Positions 20,521 through 28,402 of a DNA stretch of 64,000 nucleotides are shown here, in pieces. The stretch covers positions 1-64,000 of the forward strand of contig JADJVM010000009.1 in the NCBI GenBank assembly GCA_016710595.1, written 5' to 3'. How positions within the stretch are numbered: the first letter of the stretch is position 1; every line of letters begins with the position of its first letter. The position numbers and the translations under genes are program-made. The notes under the pieces were generated by a model. The model saw only the letters and a program-made list of their open reading frames with translations, was not told the DNA's origin and ran no database searches. The stretch is from Niastella sp. Lineage in GTDB: Bacteria > Bacteroidota > Bacteroidia > Chitinophagales > Chitinophagaceae.

Positions 20521-20766
20521 TCTTATTGCATAAGCTGTTCCTGGTTTACTTCAAATAACAGTATTTCAAGTGCGATTTTGACAAAATTAAATAATGGAGA
20601 GCTGAAATATATAACACCTATTTGGTCTCCTAAATTTAAGCCTAATGGGGATTTATTGGATCAAAATGGCGATCCTAATTTTTATGGAACCAATGGTACA
20701 AATAACCCAGAAACAGCCACTCATGGCATAACAACATACACATTTTTAATCCCAACAAACCAATAA
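20521..20766 (+). pseudogene. Displaced toxin tip 1 (5'-truncated)
   Basis: The frame 20521-20766 begins inside the shared block (SYCISCSWFTSNNSISSAI) and has no proper start; a TTG at 20578 would give 62 aa. After NGELKY the tip reads ITPIWSPKFKPNGD and on to FYGTNGT, ATHGIT and a final PTNQ. The parent tip has FYHVNGN, ATHGIT and QTNL, so these two tips are related. The fragment is directly followed by its own lipoprotein gene (3 bp gap). I infer an old toxin 3' end pushed downstream when a new tip/immunity pair was inserted. Confidence 0.7.
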
Positions 20767-20769
20767 TTT

Positions 20770-21138
20770 ATGAAATTATTTCTAATTATTTTGCTTTTTA
20801 CCGCATGTAATACCAAAAATCGAAAAGTAATATTTATTAATCAAAGCGATTTCAAAATAGATAGTGTTAAGATTTCTATATCATCTGCCGATGTTTATAA
20901 CGTCAAATTTGATAATATTAATTTATTCGACACGGTAACAAATGAGATTCCCTTTGGCATGCCAATGTCAAATAAGCACGACATTACAATTTTTATATCC
21001 ATTTTTATTAAAAATATGAATCCAATAAATAGCTATAGCTACAACGATTTATCTGGAGATCTAACAAATGACTACCTTATTAAATTAGATAAAAATAATA
21101 AAGTAATATGGCGAATGCCGCAAAGTAAATATTATTAG
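20770..21138 (+). CDS. Small lipoprotein, candidate immunity protein 1
   Basis: A 122-aa protein with signal peptide MKLFLIILLFTAC (lipobox FTAC). The mature part starts with NTKNRKVIFINQSDFKIDS. The FIN.S..KIDS motif recurs in the fourth lipoprotein (22116-22751), so the two are homologous. It starts 3 bp after tip 1, with an ATG in good context. No database family is recognised; the immunity role rests on the cassette layout. Confidence 0.6.
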   Translation: MKLFLIILLFTACNTKNRKVIFINQSDFKIDSVKISISSADVYNVKFDNINLFDTVTNEIPFGMPMSNKHDITIFISIFIKNMNPINSYSYNDLSGDLTNDYLIKLDKNNKVIWRMPQSKYY

Positions 21139-21160
21139 AACTAATTTTTTTGCATATTAA

Positions 21161-21439
21161 TCCGAAGTGCCAAGCCTACTTCACTTAGAAAAAGAAATGG
21201 ATTTATTTAATAATAATGTTGGAATTTCTTATTGCATAAGCTGCTCCTGGCTAACTTCAAATAACAGCATTTCAAGTGCGATTATGACAAAATTAAATAA
21301 TGGAGAGCTGAAATATATAAAACCCTTAAACTTTGTATCTTCTCCAAAATATGATGCAAATGATGACGATGTTCAAGATTGTCCAACTTGTTTAAATGGA
21401 ATTCTTTCAACCTCTGCTTTAACACCGACAAACCTATAA
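21161..21439 (+). pseudogene. Displaced toxin tip 2 (5'-truncated)
   Basis: This is the longest truncated copy: 156 bp of the parent block with a single mismatch, then the tip from IKPLNFVSSPKYDAND to QDCPTCLNGI and a final TPTNL. It lacks the toxin core (KQDAFRHA region) and a real start; a GTG at 21167 would give 90 aa. The CP.CLNGI motif with two Cys links it to tip 3 and separates it from tips 0 and 1. The next lipoprotein ATG is 10 bp after the stop. Confidence 0.7.
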
Positions 21440-21449
21440 AAAAATTAAA

Positions 21450-21857
21450 ATGCGCTACATTATAATTACATTTTTTATCTCCATTATCATGTCATGTAAC
21501 AATGTAAATCTTCAAACAAAAGAAATTATACTAAAAGACTTAAAGAAAGATTCTGTAATATTTTTTTTAAAGAGTAAGGATGATACGTTTAGTATTTTTA
21601 GGGAGATCGAAATATTTCAAAATGAAAATAAGGATAGTATCATCTTAGGTTATTCAATAATTCCTCCAAAATTTACAGGAAAAATCATGTTTATTCAAAA
21701 TAATCTAGACCCCACAAGTGCATCTTACATTGCCAGGAAAAAAAAACTAGGTATATTTAATCCGGCTTCATATTCTAAGCTATTTACTATAGGTCTCTGG
21801 AACCACAAATATGATATAGGGTTTGAAAAAATAGGACTTAGAGTAAAGCTAAAGTAG
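21450..21857 (+). CDS. Small lipoprotein, candidate immunity protein 2
   Basis: A 135-aa protein with signal peptide MRYIIITFFISIIMSC (lipobox IMSC). The mature part is charged and beta-rich (KEIILKDLKKDSVIFFLKS, GKIMFIQNN) and shows no clear likeness to the other three lipoproteins. It follows tip 2 directly. The immunity role is inferred from the arrangement; the family is unknown. Confidence 0.55.
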   Translation: MRYIIITFFISIIMSCNNVNLQTKEIILKDLKKDSVIFFLKSKDDTFSIFREIEIFQNENKDSIILGYSIIPPKFTGKIMFIQNNLDPTSASYIARKKKLGIFNPASYSKLFTIGLWNHKYDIGFEKIGLRVKLK

Positions 21858-21870
21858 TTTTTCAATTCAA

Positions 21871-22113
21871 ATGAAATTATTTTTTCTACGAGTCATTTCA
21901 AATTGTATGAGCGGCTTTTGGTTAACTTCAAATAACAGCATTTCAAGTGCGATTATGACAAAATTAAATAATGGAGAGCTGAAATATCTAACTCCCTTAG
22001 ACTTTAATATTTCGGAAAGATATGATATTGATCCTCATGATGGTATCCAGGATTGCCCCTCTTGTTTAAATGGAATATATTCCGAAACACAATTAAAACC
22101 AACAAACCAATAG
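21871..22113 (+). pseudogene. Displaced toxin tip 3 fused to a leader remnant
   Basis: The frame starts at ATG 21871 with MKLFFLRVISNC, which looks like the beginning of another lipoprotein signal peptide, and then at 21919 joins the shared block (69 of 69 bases identical to the parent). The tip reads LTPLDFNISERYD to QDCPSCLNGI and a final KPTNQ, closely related to tip 2. So a lipoprotein start and a toxin end have been fused by recombination or deletion. A product of 80 aa is possible but is probably non-functional. Confidence 0.65.
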
Positions 22114-22115
22114 CC

Positions 22116-22751
22116 ATGATTCGAAATTTATTGATAGTGATCTTTGCAGCCTTTTTATTTTCTTGTAATGGGCAGCCTTCGACTGCTAAAATCAATTTTA
22201 TAAACAGATCTATTACCAAAATTGATTCAATTAAAATAAATTCCAATACGGTCATAAAAGAAAGCATTGATGCAGGTGAAACAAAACAAATTGTAGTAAA
22301 ACTTCCTGTACCTTATCCATCTGAAGAATCATTGCTTAATTTATATCTATATAAAGGAAAGAACATTTTTGAAGCAAACTGGGGGTTATGTGATTTTGGC
22401 AGATGTGCGGCAAATGTGGATTCAATTTTTATATTTGATAATGGAATAACTTATAAGGATACACCACTTCAAAAGCCAAAAGAGTTTTTTGTTTACGTTA
22501 AAAATAAATCGGGGCAGAAAATTGATTCAATATATTCTGAGCATGCTGCAATCAGTAAAATAGATTCGGTCTCAAATGATCTCAGAATTATTAGATTAGA
22601 TTATAATTTATTTTCAAAATACCCCATTTTAATTATCCAGGCTGGTAAAAAAATTGAGGCTCACATTGATTGGATTGATTGGTCAAACTGGAATAAAAAC
22701 AATGTGTTTGTTTATTTAAATGATGATGGAGTTTCTGCAATAAAAAATTAG
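22116..22751 (+). CDS. Lipoprotein with duplicated domain, candidate immunity protein 3
   Basis: ATG 22116 lies 2 bp after the tip 3 stop; a longer frame exists upstream, but this start gives a clean signal peptide, MIRNLLIVIFAAFLFSC (lipobox LFSC). Of the 211 aa, the first half has KINFINRSITKIDSIKI and SIFIFDNGI; the second has FVYVKNKSGQKIDSIY and VFVYLNDDGV. This suggests two tandem copies of one domain of about 100 aa, the same domain as in lipoprotein 1. It ends the array. 22752-22859 has no gene. Confidence 0.6.
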   Translation: MIRNLLIVIFAAFLFSCNGQPSTAKINFINRSITKIDSIKINSNTVIKESIDAGETKQIVVKLPVPYPSEESLLNLYLYKGKNIFEANWGLCDFGRCAANVDSIFIFDNGITYKDTPLQKPKEFFVYVKNKSGQKIDSIYSEHAAISKIDSVSNDLRIIRLDYNLFSKYPILIIQAGKKIEAHIDWIDWSNWNKNNVFVYLNDDGVSAIKN

Positions 22752-22859
22752 AATATCTGATTGATCCATAATGCTGAGGTTGATCTACTGACTCCTAACA
22801 TATAACTGTATTTAAGGAATGTTAAAAGCATAAAAGAGTGCTTACTTCTTATAGGTTAT

Positions 22860-25490
22860 CTATATTTCTGAAATAACAGCTTTTACATTTTCTATTACCT
22901 GCGCCAGCTTACTGGTATTGGTACCCCCAGCAGTTGCCAATGTTTTTTGGCCGCCACCCCCACCTTGTATGAGCGGGCTTACTGTTTCTTTGATGAGTTT
23001 TGAAGCATCTAACCCTTTTGCATTTGCCACGGTATCACTAATACCTATGGCTGCAAACGCCTTGCCGCCAATATTGGCACAAAGTACAATTACATGGTCA
23101 TGGATGTGGTGCCGGATATCGAAACAAAGTTTTTTTAATGCATCAGGGCTGTTCACTTCTACAATATCTGCTATAAAATTTATGCCATTGATGATCTCAT
23201 CTTTTTGTAGCAAGGCATTGCGGATACCCACCATTTGCCGGGCTTCCAAAGCATCAATACGTTTTTGTAATTGTATATTTTCAGTGAGTACCTGTTCAAT
23301 GGCTTTCAGGCTGTCTTGTGGTTGTTTTAACCGCTCTTTTATAAGTTGCAGTTCATTATAATTTTTATTGAGGTATTGCATCGCCGCATTTCCGCTCAAT
23401 GCTTCTATACGCCTTACCCCTGCTGCTACTGCAGCTTCTGTTTTAATTTTAAACAATCCCAACTCACCGGTATTGCCTACATGGGTGCCCCCACAAAGTT
23501 CTATTGAGTAACCTGGATCCATAATCACTACCCGAACGGTATCGCCATATTTTTCACCGAACAAAGCCATGGCACCCATTGCAATCGCTTCCTCTTTATT
23601 CATGCTTTTGATTACAACCGGAATATTTTCTCTTATTTTTTCATTTACTATTTCTTCTACCTTATTTATTTCGTCGTTACTAAGTTTTGCAAAATGAGAA
23701 AAATCAAAACGCAGGTGTTCCTCATTTACCAGGCTTCCTTTTTGTGCCACATGCTTACCCAGTACTTCTCTTAATGCGGCATGCATAAGGTGTGTGGCGC
23801 TATGGTGTACGGCAATGTGCTTTCTTTTTTGTACATCTACTCTTGCAATAACTTCAGCATTAATATTGGATGGCAGCGCTTCTGCAAAATGAATTATCTG
23901 GTCATTTTCCTTTTTGGTATTGATGACAGGGATTTGCGTTTCGCCAAAAGCTAAAATACCCGTATCGCCTACCTGGCCGCCACTTTCGGCATAAAAAGGA
24001 GTTTGTTCCAGTACAAGCTGGTATTGCTGTTTTCCTTTGCCCGAAACTTTCCTGTGCCTTAATAACTTCGTTTCGGTTTCTAAAGTATCATAACCCACAA
24101 AGCCTTTGCTGTTGCCTTCATTAATTATTACCCAATCTTCCATATCTAATACGGTTGCTGCACGGCTATTGTCTTTTTGTTTTTGCATGTGTGCAGTAAA
24201 ACCAGCCTCATCAATTGTTACATTATTTTCAGATGCAATTAATCGGGTAAGATCAATAGGGAAACCAAAAGTATCCAGCAATTCAAAAGCAGCAGCGCCT
24301 TCTATTTGTTTATTCTCACTTACCTGTTGTATTAATTCATCCATTTTTTTTAACCCTTTATCGAGGGTCCGTAAAAAGGTTTCTTCTTCTTCTTTAATTA
24401 CTTTGGCCACAAAATCTTTTTGTGCATGTAATTCCGGGAACACTTCTTTAAACTGATCGGCTATTACCGGAAGCAATTGATGCAGCAATGGTTTCTTATA
24501 ATTGAGATAAGAAAAATAATACCTTGCTGCCCTGCGTAAAATTCGCCGGATTACATAACCGGCACCGGTATTAGCGGGGAGTTGCCCATCGGCAATGGTA
24601 AAACCAATAGCCCTTATATGATCTGCCAGCACCCGGAAGGCTACATCTTCTTTAGCATCAGAATAGGTATATTTTTTGTTTACCAGGGCTTCAGTTGCCT
24701 GGATAGTTCCTGCAAATACATCGGTATCATAATTACTGTTTTTGCCTTGCAGTACCCGCACCAATCTTTCGAAACCCATTCCCGTATCCACATGACGGGC
24801 GGGCAGGGGTTCCAGGCTCCCGTCTTTTTTGCGGTTGTATTGTATGAATACATTATTCCATATTTCTATTACTTGCGGGTGGTCGCTATTTACAAGGCTT
24901 GCACCGGGTACTGTTTCTTTTTCGGAAGCGCTGCGGCAGTCGGCATGTATTTCTGTGCAGGGGCCACATGGGCCGGTATCGCCCATTTCCCAAAAATTAT
25001 CTTTTTTATTGCCGAGTAAAATATGGCTTTCTGGTACATATTTTTTCCATTCATTCCAGGCTTCTTCATCTTTAGGTAAGCCTTCTTTTTCATCGCCTTC
25101 AAAAACGGTAACGTATAGATTTTCTTTTGGGATCTTATAAATTTCAGTTAATAATTCCCAGCTCCAGGCAATGGCTTCGGCTTTAAAATAATCTCCAAAA
25201 CTCCAGTTGCCCAGCATTTCGAACATGGTATGATGATAGGTATCTACGCCTACTTCTTCCAGGTCGTTGTGTTTACCACTTACCCTTAAGCATTTTTGGG
25301 TATCTGCAATACGTGGGAAAGGAGCCGGTTTATTTCCTAAAAAATAATCTTTAAAAGGATTCATGCCTGCATTGGTAAACAACAGGGTAGGATCATTTTT
25401 TACAATAATGGGTGCCGAGGGAACTATTTTATGGTTCTTACTGATAAAAAAATCCAGGAAAGCCTTTCTTATTGCTGTTGCCGTCATCAT
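22860..25490 (-). CDS. alaS: Alanyl-tRNA synthetase
   Basis: Class II synthetase that charges tRNA-Ala and clears mischarged Ser/Gly. The open frame extends to 25625, but the family N-terminus is TATAIRKAFLDFF, so ATG 25490 (or 25487) is the start, giving 876 aa. Motifs: FTNAGMNPFKDYFLG and RVSGKHNDLEEVG in the catalytic core, HHSATHLMHAALR and CGGTHV for editing-site zinc binding, then a coiled coil and the C-terminal Gly-rich DHH-associated domain (QGGGGGQKTLATAGG). The frame is intact. The extra upstream frame covers the GC-rich dispersed repeat at 25550-25605 and is not coding. Confidence 0.97.
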   Translation of the reverse strand: MMTATAIRKAFLDFFISKNHKIVPSAPIIVKNDPTLLFTNAGMNPFKDYFLGNKPAPFPRIADTQKCLRVSGKHNDLEEVGVDTYHHTMFEMLGNWSFGDYFKAEAIAWSWELLTEIYKIPKENLYVTVFEGDEKEGLPKDEEAWNEWKKYVPESHILLGNKKDNFWEMGDTGPCGPCTEIHADCRSASEKETVPGASLVNSDHPQVIEIWNNVFIQYNRKKDGSLEPLPARHVDTGMGFERLVRVLQGKNSNYDTDVFAGTIQATEALVNKKYTYSDAKEDVAFRVLADHIRAIGFTIADGQLPANTGAGYVIRRILRRAARYYFSYLNYKKPLLHQLLPVIADQFKEVFPELHAQKDFVAKVIKEEEETFLRTLDKGLKKMDELIQQVSENKQIEGAAAFELLDTFGFPIDLTRLIASENNVTIDEAGFTAHMQKQKDNSRAATVLDMEDWVIINEGNSKGFVGYDTLETETKLLRHRKVSGKGKQQYQLVLEQTPFYAESGGQVGDTGILAFGETQIPVINTKKENDQIIHFAEALPSNINAEVIARVDVQKRKHIAVHHSATHLMHAALREVLGKHVAQKGSLVNEEHLRFDFSHFAKLSNDEINKVEEIVNEKIRENIPVVIKSMNKEEAIAMGAMALFGEKYGDTVRVVIMDPGYSIELCGGTHVGNTGELGLFKIKTEAAVAAGVRRIEALSGNAAMQYLNKNYNELQLIKERLKQPQDSLKAIEQVLTENIQLQKRIDALEARQMVGIRNALLQKDEIINGINFIADIVEVNSPDALKKLCFDIRHHIHDHVIVLCANIGGKAFAAIGISDTVANAKGLDASKLIKETVSPLIQGGGGGQKTLATAGGTNTSKLAQVIENVKAVISEI

Positions 25491-25544
25491 GTATTCAAAA
25501 ATTTTATACGGGTTGATTTTTAGTGTTATGGGGTTATATTTGTA

Positions 25545-25605
25545 CAGCCCCTGCTGCTCCCCGGTATGCCGTACAAGAGTGCGACGCCCATGAAGCCGGG
25601 AATTG
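25545..25605. repeat. GC-rich dispersed intergenic repeat, copy 1
   Basis: GTGCGACGCC at 25579-25588 and TGAAGCCGGG at 25591-25600 recur at 32727-32748, where 20 of 22 bases match. TTGTAC near 25540 and GTACAA at 25571-25576 can pair, so the element could fold. It is GC-rich compared with the surroundings and lies between the divergent alaS and M23 genes. Confidence 0.55.
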
Positions 25606-25699
25606 CTACTTTTGCCGGGTACCAAAAAAGGATTTTCTTTTTCAGAAGCAGCAAATTTAGTTAATCGGGATGAGTATGGGGAGCGCTTGAGATCATTTT

Positions 25700-26674
25700 A
25701 TGAAAAAAATCAAATATTACTATAATACCCAGTCTTTGCGGTATGAAAAATTAGTTACACCACTTAGGGTAAAGTTGCTCCGTACCATTGGTTTTTTAAG
25801 TGCTTTGCTGGTAAGTTCTGCTATTGTGATTTATTTTTATAATCGTTTTTTTCCAAAACCTGCCGACATAGAAAGCCGCCAAAAATATAAAGAACTGGCC
25901 GATAACTATAATGTTTTAAGGGGAAAGCTAAAAACGGCAGAGCAGCAAATGGCTGAACTTGAAAAAAGAGATAATGAAGTATATCGTTCAATATTTGAAG
26001 CGAACCCGGTGCCGGATAGTGCCCGGGCAAAACTTATAGAAAAACAAAAAGAGTTTGATAAAGTGAGTGGTATGGATGAAGATATTATAGGAAAAGATAT
26101 TGCTGCCCAACTTAATAACCTGAATGCCCGCATTACATACCAATTACAGAGCTATGTAAAAATTGAGAACCTCATTAAAAACCAGGATGAGAAACTGGCC
26201 AGTATCCCTGCTATACAACCGGTAAGCAATAAACAACTCAACCGCATAGCCAGCGGCTTTGGCAGCCGTATTGACCCGGTGTATGGTACGCCCAAAATGC
26301 ATAAGGGTCTCGATTTTTCTGCGCCCCAGGGTACGCCTATTTATGCGACGGGCAATGGTGTTATAGAAGTGGCCGGGTATAGCGAAGGTGGATATGGAAA
26401 CCATGTAATGATTAACCACGGGTATGGTTATGAAACCCTGTATGGCCACATGGTACGTATAAAAGTACGTGCCGGCCAAAAAGTAAAACGGGGCGAAGTT
26501 GTGGGATGGGTTGGAAGTACCGGAAAAAGCACGGGGCCACATTGCCATTATGAAGTGCATATAAATGGAAATGCAGTGGACCCTGTTTACTTTTTTTATA
26601 ACGACCTGGGGCCTGAGCAATATGAACGGCTCTTAAAAATAGCTGCTACCGGAAGCGCCAGGAGTTTTGATTAA
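25700..26674 (+). CDS. Membrane-anchored M23 peptidoglycan endopeptidase
   Basis: A 324-aa protein: short cytoplasmic start, one transmembrane helix (about residues 22-46), a periplasmic coiled coil (about 58-110), then an M23 LytM domain. Zinc ligands are H201-K-G-L-D205 and H281-C-H283 (GPHCHYEVH). The GSRIDPVYGTPKMHKGLDF block is typical of MepM-type DD-endopeptidases that cut cross-links during wall growth. It is divergent from alaS. Frame intact. Confidence 0.93.
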   Translation: MKKIKYYYNTQSLRYEKLVTPLRVKLLRTIGFLSALLVSSAIVIYFYNRFFPKPADIESRQKYKELADNYNVLRGKLKTAEQQMAELEKRDNEVYRSIFEANPVPDSARAKLIEKQKEFDKVSGMDEDIIGKDIAAQLNNLNARITYQLQSYVKIENLIKNQDEKLASIPAIQPVSNKQLNRIASGFGSRIDPVYGTPKMHKGLDFSAPQGTPIYATGNGVIEVAGYSEGGYGNHVMINHGYGYETLYGHMVRIKVRAGQKVKRGEVVGWVGSTGKSTGPHCHYEVHINGNAVDPVYFFYNDLGPEQYERLLKIAATGSARSFD

Positions 26675-26783
26675 AGATTACAATTTTTTACAACCAAAAT
26701 TCAGATGCATACCTTACAATGCTTCTGCAGCATGATTTTTGGGCCAGGTACCCCAAGTAAAACTTAATCAGTAATTTTAAAGT

Positions 26784-27365
26784 ATGAAAAAGCTTACACA
26801 AATCGCTTTTGACTTTGGGAGGGATGAACCTGACCCAAAACTAAATGAGGAGTTACCTGAAAATGAACTAAAAGAAACGGTGGATGCAGAACCCCTTATA
26901 ATAAATGAAGAGCCGGTAGTGCTGCCTGAAATTTACGCAACTGCTAAAAAAGTAAAAGAAAAGAAACTACGCAAGTCACCCCGTGGCCGTATGCGCCTAA
27001 GCGATATGGATGCCCATACTGATAAAGTGGATATTCCTGCCGATGAAGAATTGTTTACAAAAAGATATTATTCAATTGGAACGGTAGCGGGTATGTTTGG
27101 CGTAAATGTATCGCTTATCCGTTTTTGGGAAAATGAATTTGAGATATTAAAACCCAAAAAAAATGGAAAGGGTGACAGGTTATTCAGGCCCGAAGATGTG
27201 AAGAACCTGCAAATGATTTATTTTTTATTGCGTGAAAAAAAATATACGATTGAGGGAGCCAAAGATTTCATCAAAAAAAATAAAAAAGCAGAAGAACAAT
27301 ATGCGCTTATAGAGTCTTTACAAAAACTGAAAGGCTTTTTACTGGAATTAAAAGCAAATATATAA
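26784..27365 (+). CDS. MerR family transcriptional regulator
   Basis: A 193-aa protein with a charged, unstructured N-terminus (about 85 aa) and a C-terminal MerR-type winged helix: YSIGTVAGMFGVNVSLIRFWENEF, then KPKKNGKGDRLFRPEDV and a recognition wing, then a short helix. No Cys cluster for metals and no ligand domain are present. This layout is common in Bacteroidota, where such regulators have no assigned target. It is followed after 4 bp by the thioredoxin-like gene. Confidence 0.9.
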   Translation: MKKLTQIAFDFGRDEPDPKLNEELPENELKETVDAEPLIINEEPVVLPEIYATAKKVKEKKLRKSPRGRMRLSDMDAHTDKVDIPADEELFTKRYYSIGTVAGMFGVNVSLIRFWENEFEILKPKKNGKGDRLFRPEDVKNLQMIYFLLREKKYTIEGAKDFIKKNKKAEEQYALIESLQKLKGFLLELKANI

Positions 27366-27369
27366 CCTT

Positions 27370-27885
27370 ATGAAAAAAATGTTGACGGGCATTTTGCTGG
27401 CATTGGTAATAAGTAACAGCCTGCAAGCCCAAACCCCTTATACTGCTTATGCAGATAGTGTTCAGCCGGGGTCGTATATTTTAAATGGCCTCATTAGTAA
27501 ATACGCCATCATGAACCATGCTGAGTATAACTGGTATAAATCAAACCAGGATGCCTATTCCCCTGCTCCCGAAGTATTGGATGTTATGGAAAAAGCGAAA
27601 GGCAGGTTTACGTTTTTAGTTTTTGGTGGTACCTGGTGCGAGGACACTCATTTTATAATCCCAAAATTTTTTAAACTCCAGGAGCTGAGTGGCATTGCCG
27701 ATAAGGATATTTCATTTATAGGGGTAACCCGTGCTAAAAAATCGCTGGGTAACCTCAGCAACATTTTTAATATTACCAATGTGCCCACCATTATTGTTTT
27801 AAAAGGTGGTAAGGAAACGGGGCGGCTGGTAGAATATGGTAGCTCGGGCCAATGGGATAAAGAGTTGGCCGCTTTATTGAAATAA
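27370..27885 (+). CDS. Secreted thioredoxin-like protein (WCEDT motif)
   Basis: 171 aa with a signal peptide (MKKMLTGILLALVISNSLQAQ). The thioredoxin fold is clear (FTFLVFGGTWCEDT, then the cis-Pro loop NVPTIIVLKGG). The usual CxxC is replaced by WCEDT, with one Cys only, so it cannot form the normal redox disulfide alone. It may act as a one-Cys reductase, a chaperone or a thiol-binding protein. It lies 4 bp after the MerR gene and converges on the next gene with a 5-bp gap. Confidence 0.8.
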   Translation: MKKMLTGILLALVISNSLQAQTPYTAYADSVQPGSYILNGLISKYAIMNHAEYNWYKSNQDAYSPAPEVLDVMEKAKGRFTFLVFGGTWCEDTHFIIPKFFKLQELSGIADKDISFIGVTRAKKSLGNLSNIFNITNVPTIIVLKGGKETGRLVEYGSSGQWDKELAALLK

Positions 27886-27890
27886 TTATT

Positions 27891-28358
27891 TTAATGACAA
27901 GCCTCGTCTATTTTCCTTAAAAAACTGGTATCATAATCAATGATCGTATTCACATTATTAAGCGGGCCAAACTGGTATAATTCTTTTTTTACAGGATTAT
28001 ATGAAAACTGGGCAACCACAGAATGCATATCAGGGTAAATTTCATGTACTGAAAATTCATATTTCTCACTTTGCTTCGTAATCCCATCTGATTGAGGATG
28101 GGGGCTGCCATCTAAAACAAAACCATGGCCGGTACCGTCATTCTTTTTTACTGTTTCATCAATGGAGCTCAACAGGTCTTGTACTTTTTTAGAAGATAAA
28201 ACCAGGTTGAGTACAGCACCTTTACAACCCGGTTCATTGGGTTGCAAATAGCTAATGTTATCTTCTAAAATTTCATTGCCAAAGTCGTTATATTTTTTGC
28301 TTTTGCAAGCGATTAATGAGAAAAACAGAATGGCATATATTATGTAAGAAGGTTTCAT
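27891..28358 (-). CDS. Hypothetical lipoprotein
   Basis: 155 aa, signal peptide MKPSYIIYAILFFSLIAC with lipobox LIAC followed by KSKK. The mature part contains GHGFVLDGSPHPQSDG and KYEFSVHEIYPDMHS. I do not recognise a family; the protein is probably anchored to the envelope. It sits alone between the thioredoxin-like gene and the mechanosensitive channel gene. Confidence 0.75.
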   Translation of the reverse strand: MKPSYIIYAILFFSLIACKSKKYNDFGNEILEDNISYLQPNEPGCKGAVLNLVLSSKKVQDLLSSIDETVKKNDGTGHGFVLDGSPHPQSDGITKQSEKYEFSVHEIYPDMHSVVAQFSYNPVKKELYQFGPLNNVNTIIDYDTSFLRKIDEACH

Positions 28359-28402
28359 AAAATATATTTTACCTAAGTTACGCCAATATTATTGGATGCT
28401 GC

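Noticed and set aside
22053..22115. Upstream extension of the last lipoprotein of the array
   Set aside because: It overlaps tip 3 in another frame; ATG 22116 gives a proper lipoprotein signal peptide directly after the tip 3 stop.
24106..25140. Long plus-strand open frames opposite alaS
   Set aside because: They are on the strand opposite a full-length, well-conserved alaS and show no family likeness; shadow frames.
25491..25625. N-terminal extension of alaS
   Set aside because: The 45 extra residues lie over a GC-rich repeat and are absent from the family; Met at 25490 fits the conserved start.
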